From Methylocaldum sp035627495 (GTDB lineage Bacteria; Pseudomonadota; Gammaproteobacteria; Methylococcales; Methylococcaceae): DNA of 64,000 nucleotides. The translations under genes and the position numbers were made by a program. Positions 1-8,660 of the stretch are shown here, piece after piece (positions within the stretch are counted from its first letter, which is position 1; the number at the start of each line of letters is the position of its first letter). The notes beneath the pieces were generated by a model. The model searched no databases. It saw nothing but the letters and a program-made list of their open reading frames with translations, and had not been told where the DNA came from. The stretch lies in assembly GCF_035627495.1 (NCBI RefSeq), contig NZ_DASPLO010000043.1, positions 1-64,000 of the forward strand. Reading direction: 5' to 3'.

Positions 1-74
1 TGCAACACATCTCCGAGTCGGTCGAGCTTGGCTTCTCGTTCCTCAGCAGCAAACAGGCTCTCTTTGATCTTCAT
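1..74 (-). CDS. IS5-family transposase, N-terminal fragment cut by the window edge
   Basis: The minus strand reads ATG at 74 and encodes 24 residues (MKIKESLFAAEEREAKLDRL, then GDVL) before leaving the window. The run of a charged segment followed by KLDRLGD is typical of the extreme N-terminus of IS5-group (DUF772-type) transposases, which continue with a helical DNA-binding domain and a DDE catalytic core. Only the start is present, so catalytic residues cannot be judged. The stretch from 75 to about 215 would hold the left end of the element; I could not define its terminal inverted repeat without the other end. Confidence 0.5.
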   Translation of the reverse strand, partial: MKIKESLFAAEEREAKLDRLGDVL

Positions 75-215
75 GGTGGGGCTTCTTGCATGGGTTGAGA
101 GATAGCCATTATCTCAGCAGACAGGTTTTTCGAGGCGCCCAATTGGAGTTCGTAGCTGCCGGATTTCCTCCGGAGAGCGGTCCCACGTATTTTTCATACG
201 CTTTGATCCAATCCG

Positions 216-1691
216 CTACGATGAATACTTTGTTCGGTTCCGGCTCGGCCGGCTTAGGGATTCACTGACCGAACTGTCTTGGACATGCACGCTCCCCCCG
301 CTTGCGAGAACGCTGTGCCGGCGACCGTAGGAGAAATATAGCAGAAGGCCCAACGCCATCCAGACGGCGAACCGCTCCCAGGCAACGGCGGGAAGCTTCG
401 ATAGCAGCCACAGGGAAAACCCGACACCAGCGAGGGGTATCCAGGGCACGAGGGGGATTCGGAACGTGCGTGGAGCGTCCGGCCGGGTCCGCCGCAGCAC
501 GATCACCGCAAGGCAGATAATCACGAACGCCGAAAGCGTTCCGATGTTCACCAACTCCGCCACCTCCCGGATCGGGAAGAAACCCGCGACCAGGGCCGTG
601 AGCACGCCCGCAATGAGCGTCGGGCGGTGCGGCGTGCGAAACCGCGGGTGCACCTGCGCGAACCATGCAGGAAGCAGCCCGTCCCGGCTCATAGCGAACC
701 CGATGCGTGCGCAGGCCAGCATGAAGGCGAGCATCACGCTGACAATGCCCGCCACCGCCGCCGCGGACACGAGCAGCGTTACCCAGGGCAGGCCGATTGC
801 CGTGAACGCGGTCGCCACCGGCGCCGCATTATTGAGGGTGTCATAACGCACGAGACCTGTGAGCACCAGGGACATCGCGATATAGAGCACGAGCGAGATA
901 GCCAGCGAGAGCAGGACGGCGCGGGGAAGTTGTCGCTGCGGGTCGCGAGCCTCCTCTGCGGCGGTCGTGAGGGTATCGTAGCCAAAGACCGCAAAGAAGA
1001 CGACGGCGGCCCCCTCGACCACGCCCCCGAACCCGTAGGGCATAAAGGGATGCCAGTTGGTGGTGTGGACGTGGGGGAGACCGGCCACGATCACCAGGAT
1101 GACCGCCGCGATCTTGATGACCACCATGGCGGTATTGAAGCGCGCACCCCACTCGATGCGCAGCATCAAAAGGCCCGCCACCCCGAGACTTCCCAGCATG
1201 GCCGCGAGGTCTACGACGTGGCCAACGCCGGTTCCCGGCGCGCCCATCGCCCAGGCCGGAAGCATCATGCCGAGCTGGCCAACCAGCGCCTGCACATAGC
1301 CCGACCAGCCTATCGAGACGACGGCGACCACCAGCGCATACTCGAGCAGCAAATCCCAGCCGATCACCCATGCCACGAGTTCGCCAAGCACGGCATAGCC
1401 ATAGGTATACGCGCTGCCGGCGACCGGGATCATCCCGGCAAACTCGGCGTAGCAGAGGGCGGCGGCTGCGCTGGCAATGCCGGCGATCACGAACGACAGC
1501 GATACGGCCGGCCCTGCTTGGGTCGCGGCGACGACGCCCGTGAGCACGAAGATGCCTACACCGATGAGTCCGCCGAGGCCGATACTGGTGAGCTGCCACA
1601 GGCCGAGCACACGGCGGAACTGACCCCGCTGCACGGTCTCCGACTGGAGTTGCTCGATGGACTTGGTACGCATAAGCGCCTGAAGAGACAT
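216..1691 (-). CDS. APC-superfamily amino acid permease (cationic amino acid transporter type)
   Basis: Inner-membrane amino acid/polyamine transporter. The protein (491 aa) is almost wholly hydrophobic with about 12 predicted helices. It carries the APC signature in helix 1 (GLGGLIGVGIFVLTG, the broken-helix substrate site), preceded by the N-terminal RTKSIEQLQSE segment typical of the CAT/YfnA subgroup. The ATG at 1691 is preferred because GGGGA lies a few bases upstream; an in-frame TTG at 1703 would add four residues. It is a single transcription unit running towards the window edge. Substrate is not deducible from sequence; cationic amino acids are the family default. A second APC permease of another subgroup lies at 59385. 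Confidence 0.9.
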   Translation of the reverse strand: MSLQALMRTKSIEQLQSETVQRGQFRRVLGLWQLTSIGLGGLIGVGIFVLTGVVAATQAGPAVSLSFVIAGIASAAAALCYAEFAGMIPVAGSAYTYGYAVLGELVAWVIGWDLLLEYALVVAVVSIGWSGYVQALVGQLGMMLPAWAMGAPGTGVGHVVDLAAMLGSLGVAGLLMLRIEWGARFNTAMVVIKIAAVILVIVAGLPHVHTTNWHPFMPYGFGGVVEGAAVVFFAVFGYDTLTTAAEEARDPQRQLPRAVLLSLAISLVLYIAMSLVLTGLVRYDTLNNAAPVATAFTAIGLPWVTLLVSAAAVAGIVSVMLAFMLACARIGFAMSRDGLLPAWFAQVHPRFRTPHRPTLIAGVLTALVAGFFPIREVAELVNIGTLSAFVIICLAVIVLRRTRPDAPRTFRIPLVPWIPLAGVGFSLWLLSKLPAVAWERFAVWMALGLLLYFSYGRRHSVLASGGSVHVQDSSVSESLSRPSRNRTKYSS

Positions 1692-1883
1692 GGATTTCCC
1701 CAATCATCGAGTTCAGTTTCAAGCCGTTCCAGATCGAACGATGCGACGGGCCCAAGTGCTTGTCAACGTTGAAGTCGAGAGGGATTGGCGGGTTGGCACG
1801 CACGAAGGGTATTCCGCCCGATGCAGGGAACTCTTAGAAGCCGACTTCGAACCCACTCCGGCCGAAGACCGGACCATCGGAAT

Positions 1884-2909
1884 TTAGCGCTCGCCAGGGT
1901 GATTCGGAGCCGACTGGACCTCAGTCGTCGCTACCCGGGCGATCGTGTTGCTGTCCGTGCCGAACCAGAGGGTATGAGTCGGCGGATGGAAAACCATATG
2001 GCGTACGCTCCCCCCGCCGCTCTTGATCTCCGTAACGCTGAAAAACTCCCGCCGGGTCGAATCGAAGCCCACCAGCCGGTTGGGTCGCGGTCCTGTCTCG
2101 ACAAACCAAAGACGGTCGCGATGATCGGCCGCCATTCCGTAAGGACGGGCCTTGGCTCCATCCGGCGCCCGCCATTCGGTGATTTTGCCGTTGACAGGGT
2201 CCAGACGTCCAAGATAGCCCCCGGCATAATCCACGTACCATACCGTCCCGTCCGAGGTGATTGCCAGCCGCCGCGGCCGCGCGTCCCGGCGCGGCAGATC
2301 ATACTCGTGCACCTGTCCTGTCGCGGGGTCGACCGTGCCGAGCTTATTGGACCCGAATTCGGTAAACCAGGGTCGGTCGTCGGCGCTGACGACGATGCCG
2401 TATGGCAGTGCGTCAGACGTCGGCACGCGGATCAGTCTGATCTGTCCGGTCCCTGCGGTCAGTTTGCCCACAAAGTTGCCGCCCTGGACGGTAAACCAGA
2501 TATCGCCGCGGCTATCGAAGGCGAGCGTGTGCGGATCGGCCGCAGCCGGATCGGGCATGGGGTATTTCACGATCTGCCCGGTTCCCGGAGCGAGCCGACC
2601 GATGTATCCCTTGCGATTTCCGGCAAACCACACCTGCCCGGCTCGATCCACGATCAGGTTGTGCGGCCCGGTCCCCGGTTCCAGCCCGTAGCGCCGAAAC
2701 GTTCCGCTGGCTGGATCGAGCACCGCCACATAATCCCCGCCCTGTCCCACGAACCAAACGTGGTGTTCATTCTCCACATAGGGATCCCGCGGGCGGGTAT
2801 TGTCCCAAGGCACATACCATTCCGTTATAAGGACAGGCGCGAGCTCCGCCACGGCGGCCTGAAGCGACCAGAATAACGATATCAGGGCTAACAGATTGAG
2901 GTATCTCAT
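1884..2909 (-). CDS. Exported streptogramin-lyase-like (Vgb-type) beta-propeller protein
   Basis: A 341-aa protein with an N-terminal signal peptide (MRYLNLLALISLFWSLQAAVA). Repeated blades of about 42 residues follow, each with a W-F/Y core and a GxIGRLDPxTG-type turn (WFVGQGGDYV, WFAGNRKGYIG, WFTVQGGNFVG, WFTEFGSNKLG, WYVDYAGGYLG, WFVETG). This is the virginiamycin B lyase/SMP-30-like propeller pattern. True lyase activity cannot be asserted: periplasmic homologues without antibiotic context are common. ATG at 2909 is chosen because GGAG lies 7 nt upstream; an in-frame TTG at 2915 sits too close to that site. It stands alone between the permease and the Mut7-C gene. Confidence 0.8.
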   Translation of the reverse strand: MRYLNLLALISLFWSLQAAVAELAPVLITEWYVPWDNTRPRDPYVENEHHVWFVGQGGDYVAVLDPASGTFRRYGLEPGTGPHNLIVDRAGQVWFAGNRKGYIGRLAPGTGQIVKYPMPDPAAADPHTLAFDSRGDIWFTVQGGNFVGKLTAGTGQIRLIRVPTSDALPYGIVVSADDRPWFTEFGSNKLGTVDPATGQVHEYDLPRRDARPRRLAITSDGTVWYVDYAGGYLGRLDPVNGKITEWRAPDGAKARPYGMAADHRDRLWFVETGPRPNRLVGFDSTRREFFSVTEIKSGGGSVRHMVFHPPTHTLWFGTDSNTIARVATTEVQSAPNHPGER

Positions 2910-3117
2910 CGACAAACTCCTTAACCGGTATGCTCATGAGGCGACGGATTCTTAATGAAGACCCCTGAACTGACGATGCGGTTCCTTGCCTGGCTTCCGG
3001 GTGCGGTCGCTACGTCCGTTTAAGGCTCTTTGCATTAAACGGGTAGAATCGGAACAACGCGCAAGAAACTACAGAGGCCGTTTTCTTTTCCGACAGCGCA
3101 TCCATACGTGAGCTTCT

Positions 3118-3858
3118 ATGGCGCATCAGGCCGAATTCCGCTTCTACGAGGAATTGAACGATTTTCTGCCGCCTGGACGGCGCAAGCAGACGTTCCCCTA
3201 TCCTTTTCAGGGCACGCCATCGGTCAAAGACGCGATCGAGGCGCTCGGCGTGCCCCATACCGAAGTCGAGCTGATTCTGGTCAACGGCGACTCCGTGGGG
3301 TTCGATTATCGCCTCAAACCCGGCGACCGGGTGGCGGTGTATCCCCTATTCGAGAGCTTCGACATCTCCCCGCTGGTCCGACTGCGAGAAAAGCCGCTAC
3401 GGGAAGTGCGCTTCGTGATCGACGTGAATCTCGGCAAACTGGCGCGGCTCCTGCGCCTTGCGGGATTCGACGCACTTTACCGGAACGATTTCACCGATCG
3501 GGCCATTTGCCGCATCGCCGCCAAGGACCATCGGACGGTCCTGACCCGGGACCGGGGGCTGCTCTGTAACAAGCTCATCACCCGCGGGTATTTCGTCCGA
3601 TCCGCCGCGCCTGGGGAGCAGTTCGCCGAGGTGATCAGACGCTTCGATCTTTCTGGTCAGCTCGCACCGTTCACTCGCTGCTCGCTGTGCAACGGGAAGG
3701 TTCAACCCGTGCCCAAGGAAACCGTGCTGGACCGCTTGGAACCTGAGACCCGCCGCTACTATGACGAATTCTTTCTGTGCACGGGATGCGGCAAGATTTA
3801 CTGGCCGGGAAGCCACGTCGAGCGGATGCGGGAAAGGCTAAACAGACTTCTCGCATGA
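3118..3858 (+). CDS. Mut7-C RNase domain protein with ubiquitin-like N-terminus
   Basis: 246 aa. Residues about 1-85 resemble the ubiquitin-like/ThiS-like beta-grasp module often fused to Mut7-C (FRFYEELNDFLP, then VAVYPLFESFD). Residues about 95-240 are the Mut7-C PIN-fold nuclease domain. Its acidic positions are visible in FVIDVNLGKLARLLRLAGFD, in NDFTDRAI and in LTRDRGLL. The C-terminal zinc ribbon has two CxxC pairs (RCSLCNG and LCTGCGK). The family is a predicted RNA-cleaving enzyme, biologically uncharacterised in bacteria. The gene stands alone; no strong ribosome binding site is seen upstream. Confidence 0.88.
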   Translation: MAHQAEFRFYEELNDFLPPGRRKQTFPYPFQGTPSVKDAIEALGVPHTEVELILVNGDSVGFDYRLKPGDRVAVYPLFESFDISPLVRLREKPLREVRFVIDVNLGKLARLLRLAGFDALYRNDFTDRAICRIAAKDHRTVLTRDRGLLCNKLITRGYFVRSAAPGEQFAEVIRRFDLSGQLAPFTRCSLCNGKVQPVPKETVLDRLEPETRRYYDEFFLCTGCGKIYWPGSHVERMRERLNRLLA

Positions 3859-4068
3859 CGAGCCACGAAGTTCAGCGTTGCCTTACCCCGTGCCACAAGA
3901 CCCTTGCGCATCCCTGTGATCGGTATGGCCGTGGTACGGGCGAAGTTATAGAAGCCGATACATCGCCCAAGATCCGAGCCTGTCGTTGTGCAACTTCATA
4001 GCATTTTGGGGAGTCTTAGCCGCATGTAGAGCGGCTCGTATGCCGAGTTGCGGTTGGTCGATACGGCT

Positions 4069-4572
4069 ATGCATCTTTTAAATCTCTTGCTCTTTGTTCT
4101 GGTTCTGTCCTGGCCTTTAGACAAAGCATGGTCAAGAGAAGCGGCTTTTGACTTTGAAAATGCGGAGCTCCGGACGGTCATCCAGAAAGCCAGCGAACTG
4201 ATCCGCCTGAGCTTCATCTACGATCCCGAACGTATTAAAGGAAAGATTACCCTGGTATCGCCGGGAAAGGTTTCCGAAGGAAAAGCACTCCAACTTCTTC
4301 AATCGGCCTTGGCGCTGCACGGCTATAGCCTGCTTCGTCAGGATGAAGTGGTCTCGATCGTGCCCGCCGAACCGGCCGGTTCGATCGAGGTGGTACCCCT
4401 GGACTATGCCGACGCCGGGGAACTGGCCTGGACCTTGGCTCACATCGCGCCCGACGGGGTGCGGATTGTCCCCTATTATCCGACCAACAGTCTCATCATT
4501 TACGGCGATCCGCGGGCGGTTGAAGCGCTGAATCCTGTGGTTAAAGGAAAAGGCGGCCGAGTGGCTCGATAA
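4069..4572 (+). CDS. Secretin N0-N1 domain protein (GspD-like, lacks the pore domain)
   Basis: 167 aa with a signal peptide (MHLLNLLLFVLVLSWPLDKA). The sequence FDFENAELRTVIQKASELIR, then FIYDPERIKGKITLVSP, matches the N0 domain of type II secretins. VVPLDYADAGELAWTLAHI followed by YYPTNSLIIYGDP matches the first N1 repeat. The protein ends there: N2, N3 and the outer-membrane beta-barrel secretin core (normally another 400-500 residues) are absent and no remnant follows. It either is a truncated gspD or a free-standing periplasmic N-domain. The next gene starts 3 nt after its stop, implying co-transcription. ATG at 4069 is chosen because it begins the signal peptide; an upstream TTG at 4048 is possible. 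Confidence 0.7.
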   Translation: MHLLNLLLFVLVLSWPLDKAWSREAAFDFENAELRTVIQKASELIRLSFIYDPERIKGKITLVSPGKVSEGKALQLLQSALALHGYSLLRQDEVVSIVPAEPAGSIEVVPLDYADAGELAWTLAHIAPDGVRIVPYYPTNSLIIYGDPRAVEALNPVVKGKGGRVAR

Positions 4573-4574
4573 AA

Positions 4575-5081
4575 ATGTGGCCGGTTTCTTTGGTGCCCTT
4601 CGAAAGCGTTGACCTGGATCTCGTCGTTCAGTTAGCCCAGGACCTAAGCGATCTCGACTTCGCCGCAACGGTATCGACGCCTGTCGAAATTCCAGCCGGC
4701 TCTTTCAATCCGAGCCGCCGGCAGTACCGGGCTGAAGCCTTTCTGGCCGCGGTACGTGAATCCTCAGGCGTGCGGGCGCTGGGTATCACCGACGTCGATC
4801 TATACGTGGAACCCTTGAATTTCGTGTTCGGTCTGGCGGAGAAGCCCGGCCGGGCGGCGGTCATCGCCTCAAGTCGCCTTCATGCCGGTACGGATGCGAA
4901 AACCTATCGGGAGCGGATCCTCAAAGAGGCCGTGCATGAACTCGGCCATACCTTGGGACTGGCTCACTGTGCCGATCCTAACTGCGTGATGCATTTCAGC
5001 AACTCGCTGCGAGACACGGACCAGAAGGGCGCCGACTTCTGTGCCCGCTGCCTTCGCACACTGTCGCTCACCCAGTCGTGA
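4575..5081 (+). CDS. amzA: Archaemetzincin-family metalloprotease
   Basis: 168 aa, close to the usual archaemetzincin length. The catalytic zinc motif is complete: HELGHTLGLAHC (HExxHxxGxxHC), followed by CVMHFSNS, whose Met is the metzincin Met-turn. A second structural zinc site is given by the cysteines in HC, NCVM and FCARC. The N-terminal substrate-binding strand region (LVPFESVDLDLV) also fits. No signal peptide is seen, so it should be cytoplasmic. It starts 3 nt after the stop of the secretin N-domain gene, an unusual partner. Physiological substrates of bacterial archaemetzincins are unknown; the aminopeptidase-like activity of human homologues is only a guide. Confidence 0.9.
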   Translation: MWPVSLVPFESVDLDLVVQLAQDLSDLDFAATVSTPVEIPAGSFNPSRRQYRAEAFLAAVRESSGVRALGITDVDLYVEPLNFVFGLAEKPGRAAVIASSRLHAGTDAKTYRERILKEAVHELGHTLGLAHCADPNCVMHFSNSLRDTDQKGADFCARCLRTLSLTQS

Positions 5082-5232
5082 GCCTGTCCCCCGCCGGCAG
5101 ACCGTGCATCCACCGTAACCAAGCGGAGCGAGGTTCTCGGACAGCGGAACTTTAACTCAGCCCGGATATCGTAACGATGAGAAATCCCTACTGCGCAAAC
5201 TCTCCGTTGAAAAGACGGGGATTTGAAATGCC

Positions 5233-5928
5233 ATGCCTAGCGTTCTCATCACGGGTAGCAATCGAGGTTTGGGACTGGAGTGGTCCCGTCAATATGCAAA
5301 GGCAAGCTGGCGGGTCTTTGCGACGTGCCGCCACCCCGAAGAGGCTGACGAATTGAGGCAGCTAGCGGAAACCTGCCGCACCGTAAGCCTTCATCGGCTG
5401 GATGTGACGGATGCCGATCAGATCAGCGCGTTGGCGAACGAGTTAGAACATGAGCCTATCGATGTCCTGCTCAACAATGCCGGGGTTTATTACGAAAAAT
5501 ATGCGCCCCTGGAAGCACCGCTCGATTACCAGGCCTGGACCCACACGTTTCAGGTCAATACCATGGCGGCGCTCCGGATGGCCAAGACTTTCATAGGCAA
5601 TCTGGCTCTCAGCGAGAAACGCCTGGTCGTTGCGATCAGCAGCCATATGGGCTCCATCGCAGAAATCGACCATCCGGGAAGTTATTTTTACCGATCCAGC
5701 AAGGCGGCGCTGAACGCGGTGATGAAGGGACTCTCGCTGGAGCTTAAACCGCTGAACATCGGAGTGCTTCTGTTACATCCCGGCTGGGTACGGACGCGGA
5801 TGGGCGGACCGGACGCGCCTTTGTTGCCGGAAGAGAGCGTCCGCGGCATGCGCAAACTCATCGATGAGTTTACGATTTCGAACACCGCTCGTTTCTTCCG
5901 GTACAACGGCACCGAAATTCCCTGGTGA
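5233..5928 (+). CDS. Short-chain dehydrogenase/reductase (SDR), C-factor-like
   Basis: 231-aa classical SDR. The Rossmann nucleotide motif is TGSNRGLG near the N-terminus, NNAG follows strand 4 (LLNNAGVYY), and the catalytic Ser/Tyr/Lys are seen in ISSHMGS and YRSSK. LLHPGWVRTRMGG resembles the C-factor (CsgA)/sniffer-like subgroup, which often acts on small carbonyl substrates. The gene is followed after 16 nt by the BtuF-like gene, so the two may be co-transcribed. Substrate unknown. Confidence 0.9.
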   Translation: MPSVLITGSNRGLGLEWSRQYAKASWRVFATCRHPEEADELRQLAETCRTVSLHRLDVTDADQISALANELEHEPIDVLLNNAGVYYEKYAPLEAPLDYQAWTHTFQVNTMAALRMAKTFIGNLALSEKRLVVAISSHMGSIAEIDHPGSYFYRSSKAALNAVMKGLSLELKPLNIGVLLLHPGWVRTRMGGPDAPLLPEESVRGMRKLIDEFTISNTARFFRYNGTEIPW

Positions 5929-5944
5929 TGGAGGGCACGGTCGC

Positions 5945-6859
5945 ATGCGTGTCGTCTCGCTCCTTCCCGCCGCCACCGAGATCGTCGCCGCCCTTGGCCT
6001 GACGGACGAGTTGGTGGGCGTTTCTCATGATTGCGATTTTCCGCCTTCCGTTGGTGAGAAACCCCGTGTGACGGCCTGCGAAATCGCCGGCGCTGAAGTC
6101 CCGAGCGACCGGGTCCATGATTGGGTGAGCGACCGACTGTCGCGCCAGGAGCCGCTGTTTACGCTCGAGGAAAAACAACTGGCGGCCTTGCAACCGGACC
6201 TGATTCTGACTCAGAGCCTGTGTGCCGTGTGCGCCCCGCCTTACGACCGGGTAGCCACGCTGGCGGTCAAACTTCCCGGTCGACCCAAGGTCCTGAATCT
6301 GGAAGCCAGCACGCTTGAGCAGATTCTCGAGACGATCCGGCAGGTGGCCGACGCCCTCAGTGTTCCGGAGAGGGGTGTACAGTTGGTGCAGATTCTACGG
6401 GAGCGGATCGCCCGGGTCCGACGCACGGCCGAACAGTCTGCCCATAGGCCGCGGGTTGCGGTTCTCGAGTGGCTGAACCCCGTATTCTGCAGCGGGCATT
6501 GGACACCCGAGTTGGTGGATATCGCGGGTGGAGTGGAGGTACTGGGACAGAAAGGCCGCCCTTCCGTCCAGAAAACCTGGCAAGACGTCAGGGCGGCTGC
6601 CCCCGATCTTTTGATCATCGCCTGCTGCGGACAGAGTGCAGCGCGGGCGCTCAGAGACTGGGCGCGGTTGAAACAGCAGCCCGAGGTTGAGTCGATTCCA
6701 GCCGTCCAGGAGAGCCGCGTTTATCTCGTCGATGGCCGCGCGTATTTCAACCGTCCGGGTCCTCGAATCGTCGACAGCCTGGAAATTCTGGCGGAGATCC
6801 TCCACCCGGAATTGTTTGGCGGTTGGTTTCCGGATCGCGGTAGGGTGCGGCCCGGATGA
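5945..6859 (+). CDS. BtuF-like cobalamin-binding protein (no signal peptide)
   Basis: 304 aa. The N-terminus MRVVSLLPAATEIVAALGL, then GVSHDCDFP, is the hallmark of the periplasmic-binding-protein BtuF/FepB superfamily. The long central helix region, VLEWLNPVFCSGHWTPELVD and the PDLLIIACCGQ segment complete both lobes. No signal peptide precedes it when the ATG at 5945 (GGAGG 11 nt upstream) is used. It therefore looks like the cytoplasmic or divergent cobalamin-binding homologues rather than a canonical ABC-transporter partner, and no permease or ATPase gene is adjacent. Corrinoid binding is a family-level expectation only. Confidence 0.82.
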   Translation: MRVVSLLPAATEIVAALGLTDELVGVSHDCDFPPSVGEKPRVTACEIAGAEVPSDRVHDWVSDRLSRQEPLFTLEEKQLAALQPDLILTQSLCAVCAPPYDRVATLAVKLPGRPKVLNLEASTLEQILETIRQVADALSVPERGVQLVQILRERIARVRRTAEQSAHRPRVAVLEWLNPVFCSGHWTPELVDIAGGVEVLGQKGRPSVQKTWQDVRAAAPDLLIIACCGQSAARALRDWARLKQQPEVESIPAVQESRVYLVDGRAYFNRPGPRIVDSLEILAEILHPELFGGWFPDRGRVRPG

Positions 6860-7082
6860 AAAACGCTCCAGGGCCGAGCGTTCAGTCTCCCGTCAAAAAT
6901 AAGAAATTTCCTTACACTCCCCCCACCTATAATCTAGATCGCCACCCAGCACGGTCTCAGGCGCTTCTCTTAGCCTTTGCGCGGTCAGCATTTTCTCAGC
7001 GCAAACGACCCCCGTCTCGATGATGGAAATGGAATGCGAGCCTTCGATTTTCCATCCGAGCGGACTTAACCAAGGTTTCTTC

Positions 7083-8660
7083 ATGAAAATCAATCTGCCC
7101 GTCACCGAGAACGAATCGACATATCCAGCCGACACACAGCTGATCTCGACTACCGATTTGAAGGGCATCATCACCTACGCGAACAAGGACTTTCAGACAG
7201 TCGCCGGCTTCAGCGAACAGGAGCTTCTGAAGAAAAATCACAACATCGTTCGACATCCGGATATGCCGCCGGAAGCATTCGCCGACCTCTGGGCCACCCT
7301 GAAAAAGCAGGACCCATGGATGGGCATCGTCAAGAATCGTTGCAAAAACGGCGATCATTACTGGGTCGACGCTTTCGTCATGCCGATGCTGCAGGGCGAC
7401 AGCGTAGTCGGCTACGAATCGGTAAGGGTGAAACCGTCGCGGGAATGCGTGGCAAGGGCTGAAAAGCTTTACCGGGTGATCCGCGACAAAAAGGTCAAGC
7501 TGTCTCCGCTCTTCGGTTTGAGCTTCGCGACACGGGTGTTCATCGGATTCGTCATTGTCATGGCGCCTCTTCTGGCGCTCCATTTCGCCAGTGTCGGCTT
7601 GAACCCGACGTTCTACGCGGCAACCGCCCTCAGTGTGGCGCTCGCGGCCTTCATGGCGTGGCGTCTCGCACTTCCGCTCACCCGGGCCGCGGACTTTTCC
7701 AGGCAGTTTATCGACAACGGCATCGCCAGACAGGTCTACGCCGGCCGGGACGACGAAGTGGGCCAGATGCAAACCGCCATTATTTCCTTGCAAGCTCGGC
7801 TGCGCACCGTGATCGGACGTTTCGACGATGCCGCCGTCCGGCTACAGCGCATGGCAACTCAAACCCGGACCGCCGCGGTCCAGACCAGCAGCGATATCGC
7901 CCATCAGCAGTCGGAAATCGCCATGGTGGCGACCGCCGTCGATGAAATGACCGCGACCGTTCAGAATATCGCCCGCAACGCCGCGGAAGCCGCCTCCGCC
8001 GCGGACCATGCCACCCAGGCCGCCGGTAAGGGAAAGCATGCCGTCGGTCAGACCAGTGTTGCGATCGACGACCTGGCCCACGAGGTCGAGAATGCCGCGC
8101 GGGTCATCGGGCAACTGGAACTGGAAAGCAAAGGCATCGACGTCGTGGTGAGAGTCATCCGCGACATCGCCGACCAGACCAATTTGTTGGCACTGAACGC
8201 CGCCATCGAGGCCGCGCGCGCGGGCGATCGGGGACGCGGGTTCGCGGTGGTTGCCGAAGAAGTCCGCAAGCTGGCATCCACCACCCAGAGTTCTACCCGG
8301 GAAATCCAGCAAATCGTGGAGCGGCTGCAGAAAGGAGCGGGGGAAGCCACCGCCGTGATGGAGAAAGGCCGCCAACAGGCCCAAGTGAGCGTGCAGCAGG
8401 CGGAAATCTGCAACGATACTCTTTCCGAGGTAACGCAGGCGATCGAAGCGATCAAAGACATGAACGTCCAGGTGGCCAGCGCCGTGGAGGAGCAGTCCTG
8501 CGTCACCCAAGAGATCATGCGTAACATCGAAAATATCAATCAAAAAACCGGGGCTATCGCGACAGAGGCCGGCCGGACATCCGAAGCCAGCGAACAGGCG
8601 TTGGAGTTGGCCGTCGATCTCGAAAACCTCATGAACCGCTTCGCCCGTGCCGAAGAATGA
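7083..8660 (+). CDS. PAS-domain methyl-accepting chemotaxis protein (Aer-like)
   Basis: 525 aa. An Aer-type PAS domain occupies residues about 15-130 (LISTTDLKGIITYANKDF, MPPEAFADLW, CKNGDHYWVDAFVMP). A double membrane-spanning hairpin follows (VFIGFVIVMAPLLALHF and ALSVALAAFMAWRLALP) with no periplasmic sensor. After a HAMP-like linker comes a long cytoplasmic signalling coiled coil whose hairpin tip is intact (DQTNLLALNAAIEAARAGDR). No C-terminal NWETF-like tether is seen. The architecture points to redox or oxygen-taxis sensing through a bound flavin, as in Aer. ATG at 7083 is chosen over an upstream one because the PAS domain begins just after it. Its stop overlaps the start of the next gene by 4 nt. 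Confidence 0.92.
   Translation: MKINLPVTENESTYPADTQLISTTDLKGIITYANKDFQTVAGFSEQELLKKNHNIVRHPDMPPEAFADLWATLKKQDPWMGIVKNRCKNGDHYWVDAFVMPMLQGDSVVGYESVRVKPSRECVARAEKLYRVIRDKKVKLSPLFGLSFATRVFIGFVIVMAPLLALHFASVGLNPTFYAATALSVALAAFMAWRLALPLTRAADFSRQFIDNGIARQVYAGRDDEVGQMQTAIISLQARLRTVIGRFDDAAVRLQRMATQTRTAAVQTSSDIAHQQSEIAMVATAVDEMTATVQNIARNAAEAASAADHATQAAGKGKHAVGQTSVAIDDLAHEVENAARVIGQLELESKGIDVVVRVIRDIADQTNLLALNAAIEAARAGDRGRGFAVVAEEVRKLASTTQSSTREIQQIVERLQKGAGEATAVMEKGRQQAQVSVQQAEICNDTLSEVTQAIEAIKDMNVQVASAVEEQSCVTQEIMRNIENINQKTGAIATEAGRTSEASEQALELAVDLENLMNRFARAEE

Noticed and set aside
627..1772. Long plus-strand open frame opposite the permease gene
   Set aside because: Composition is His/Arg-rich with no domain, and it is antisense to a clear membrane protein; a GC-driven shadow.
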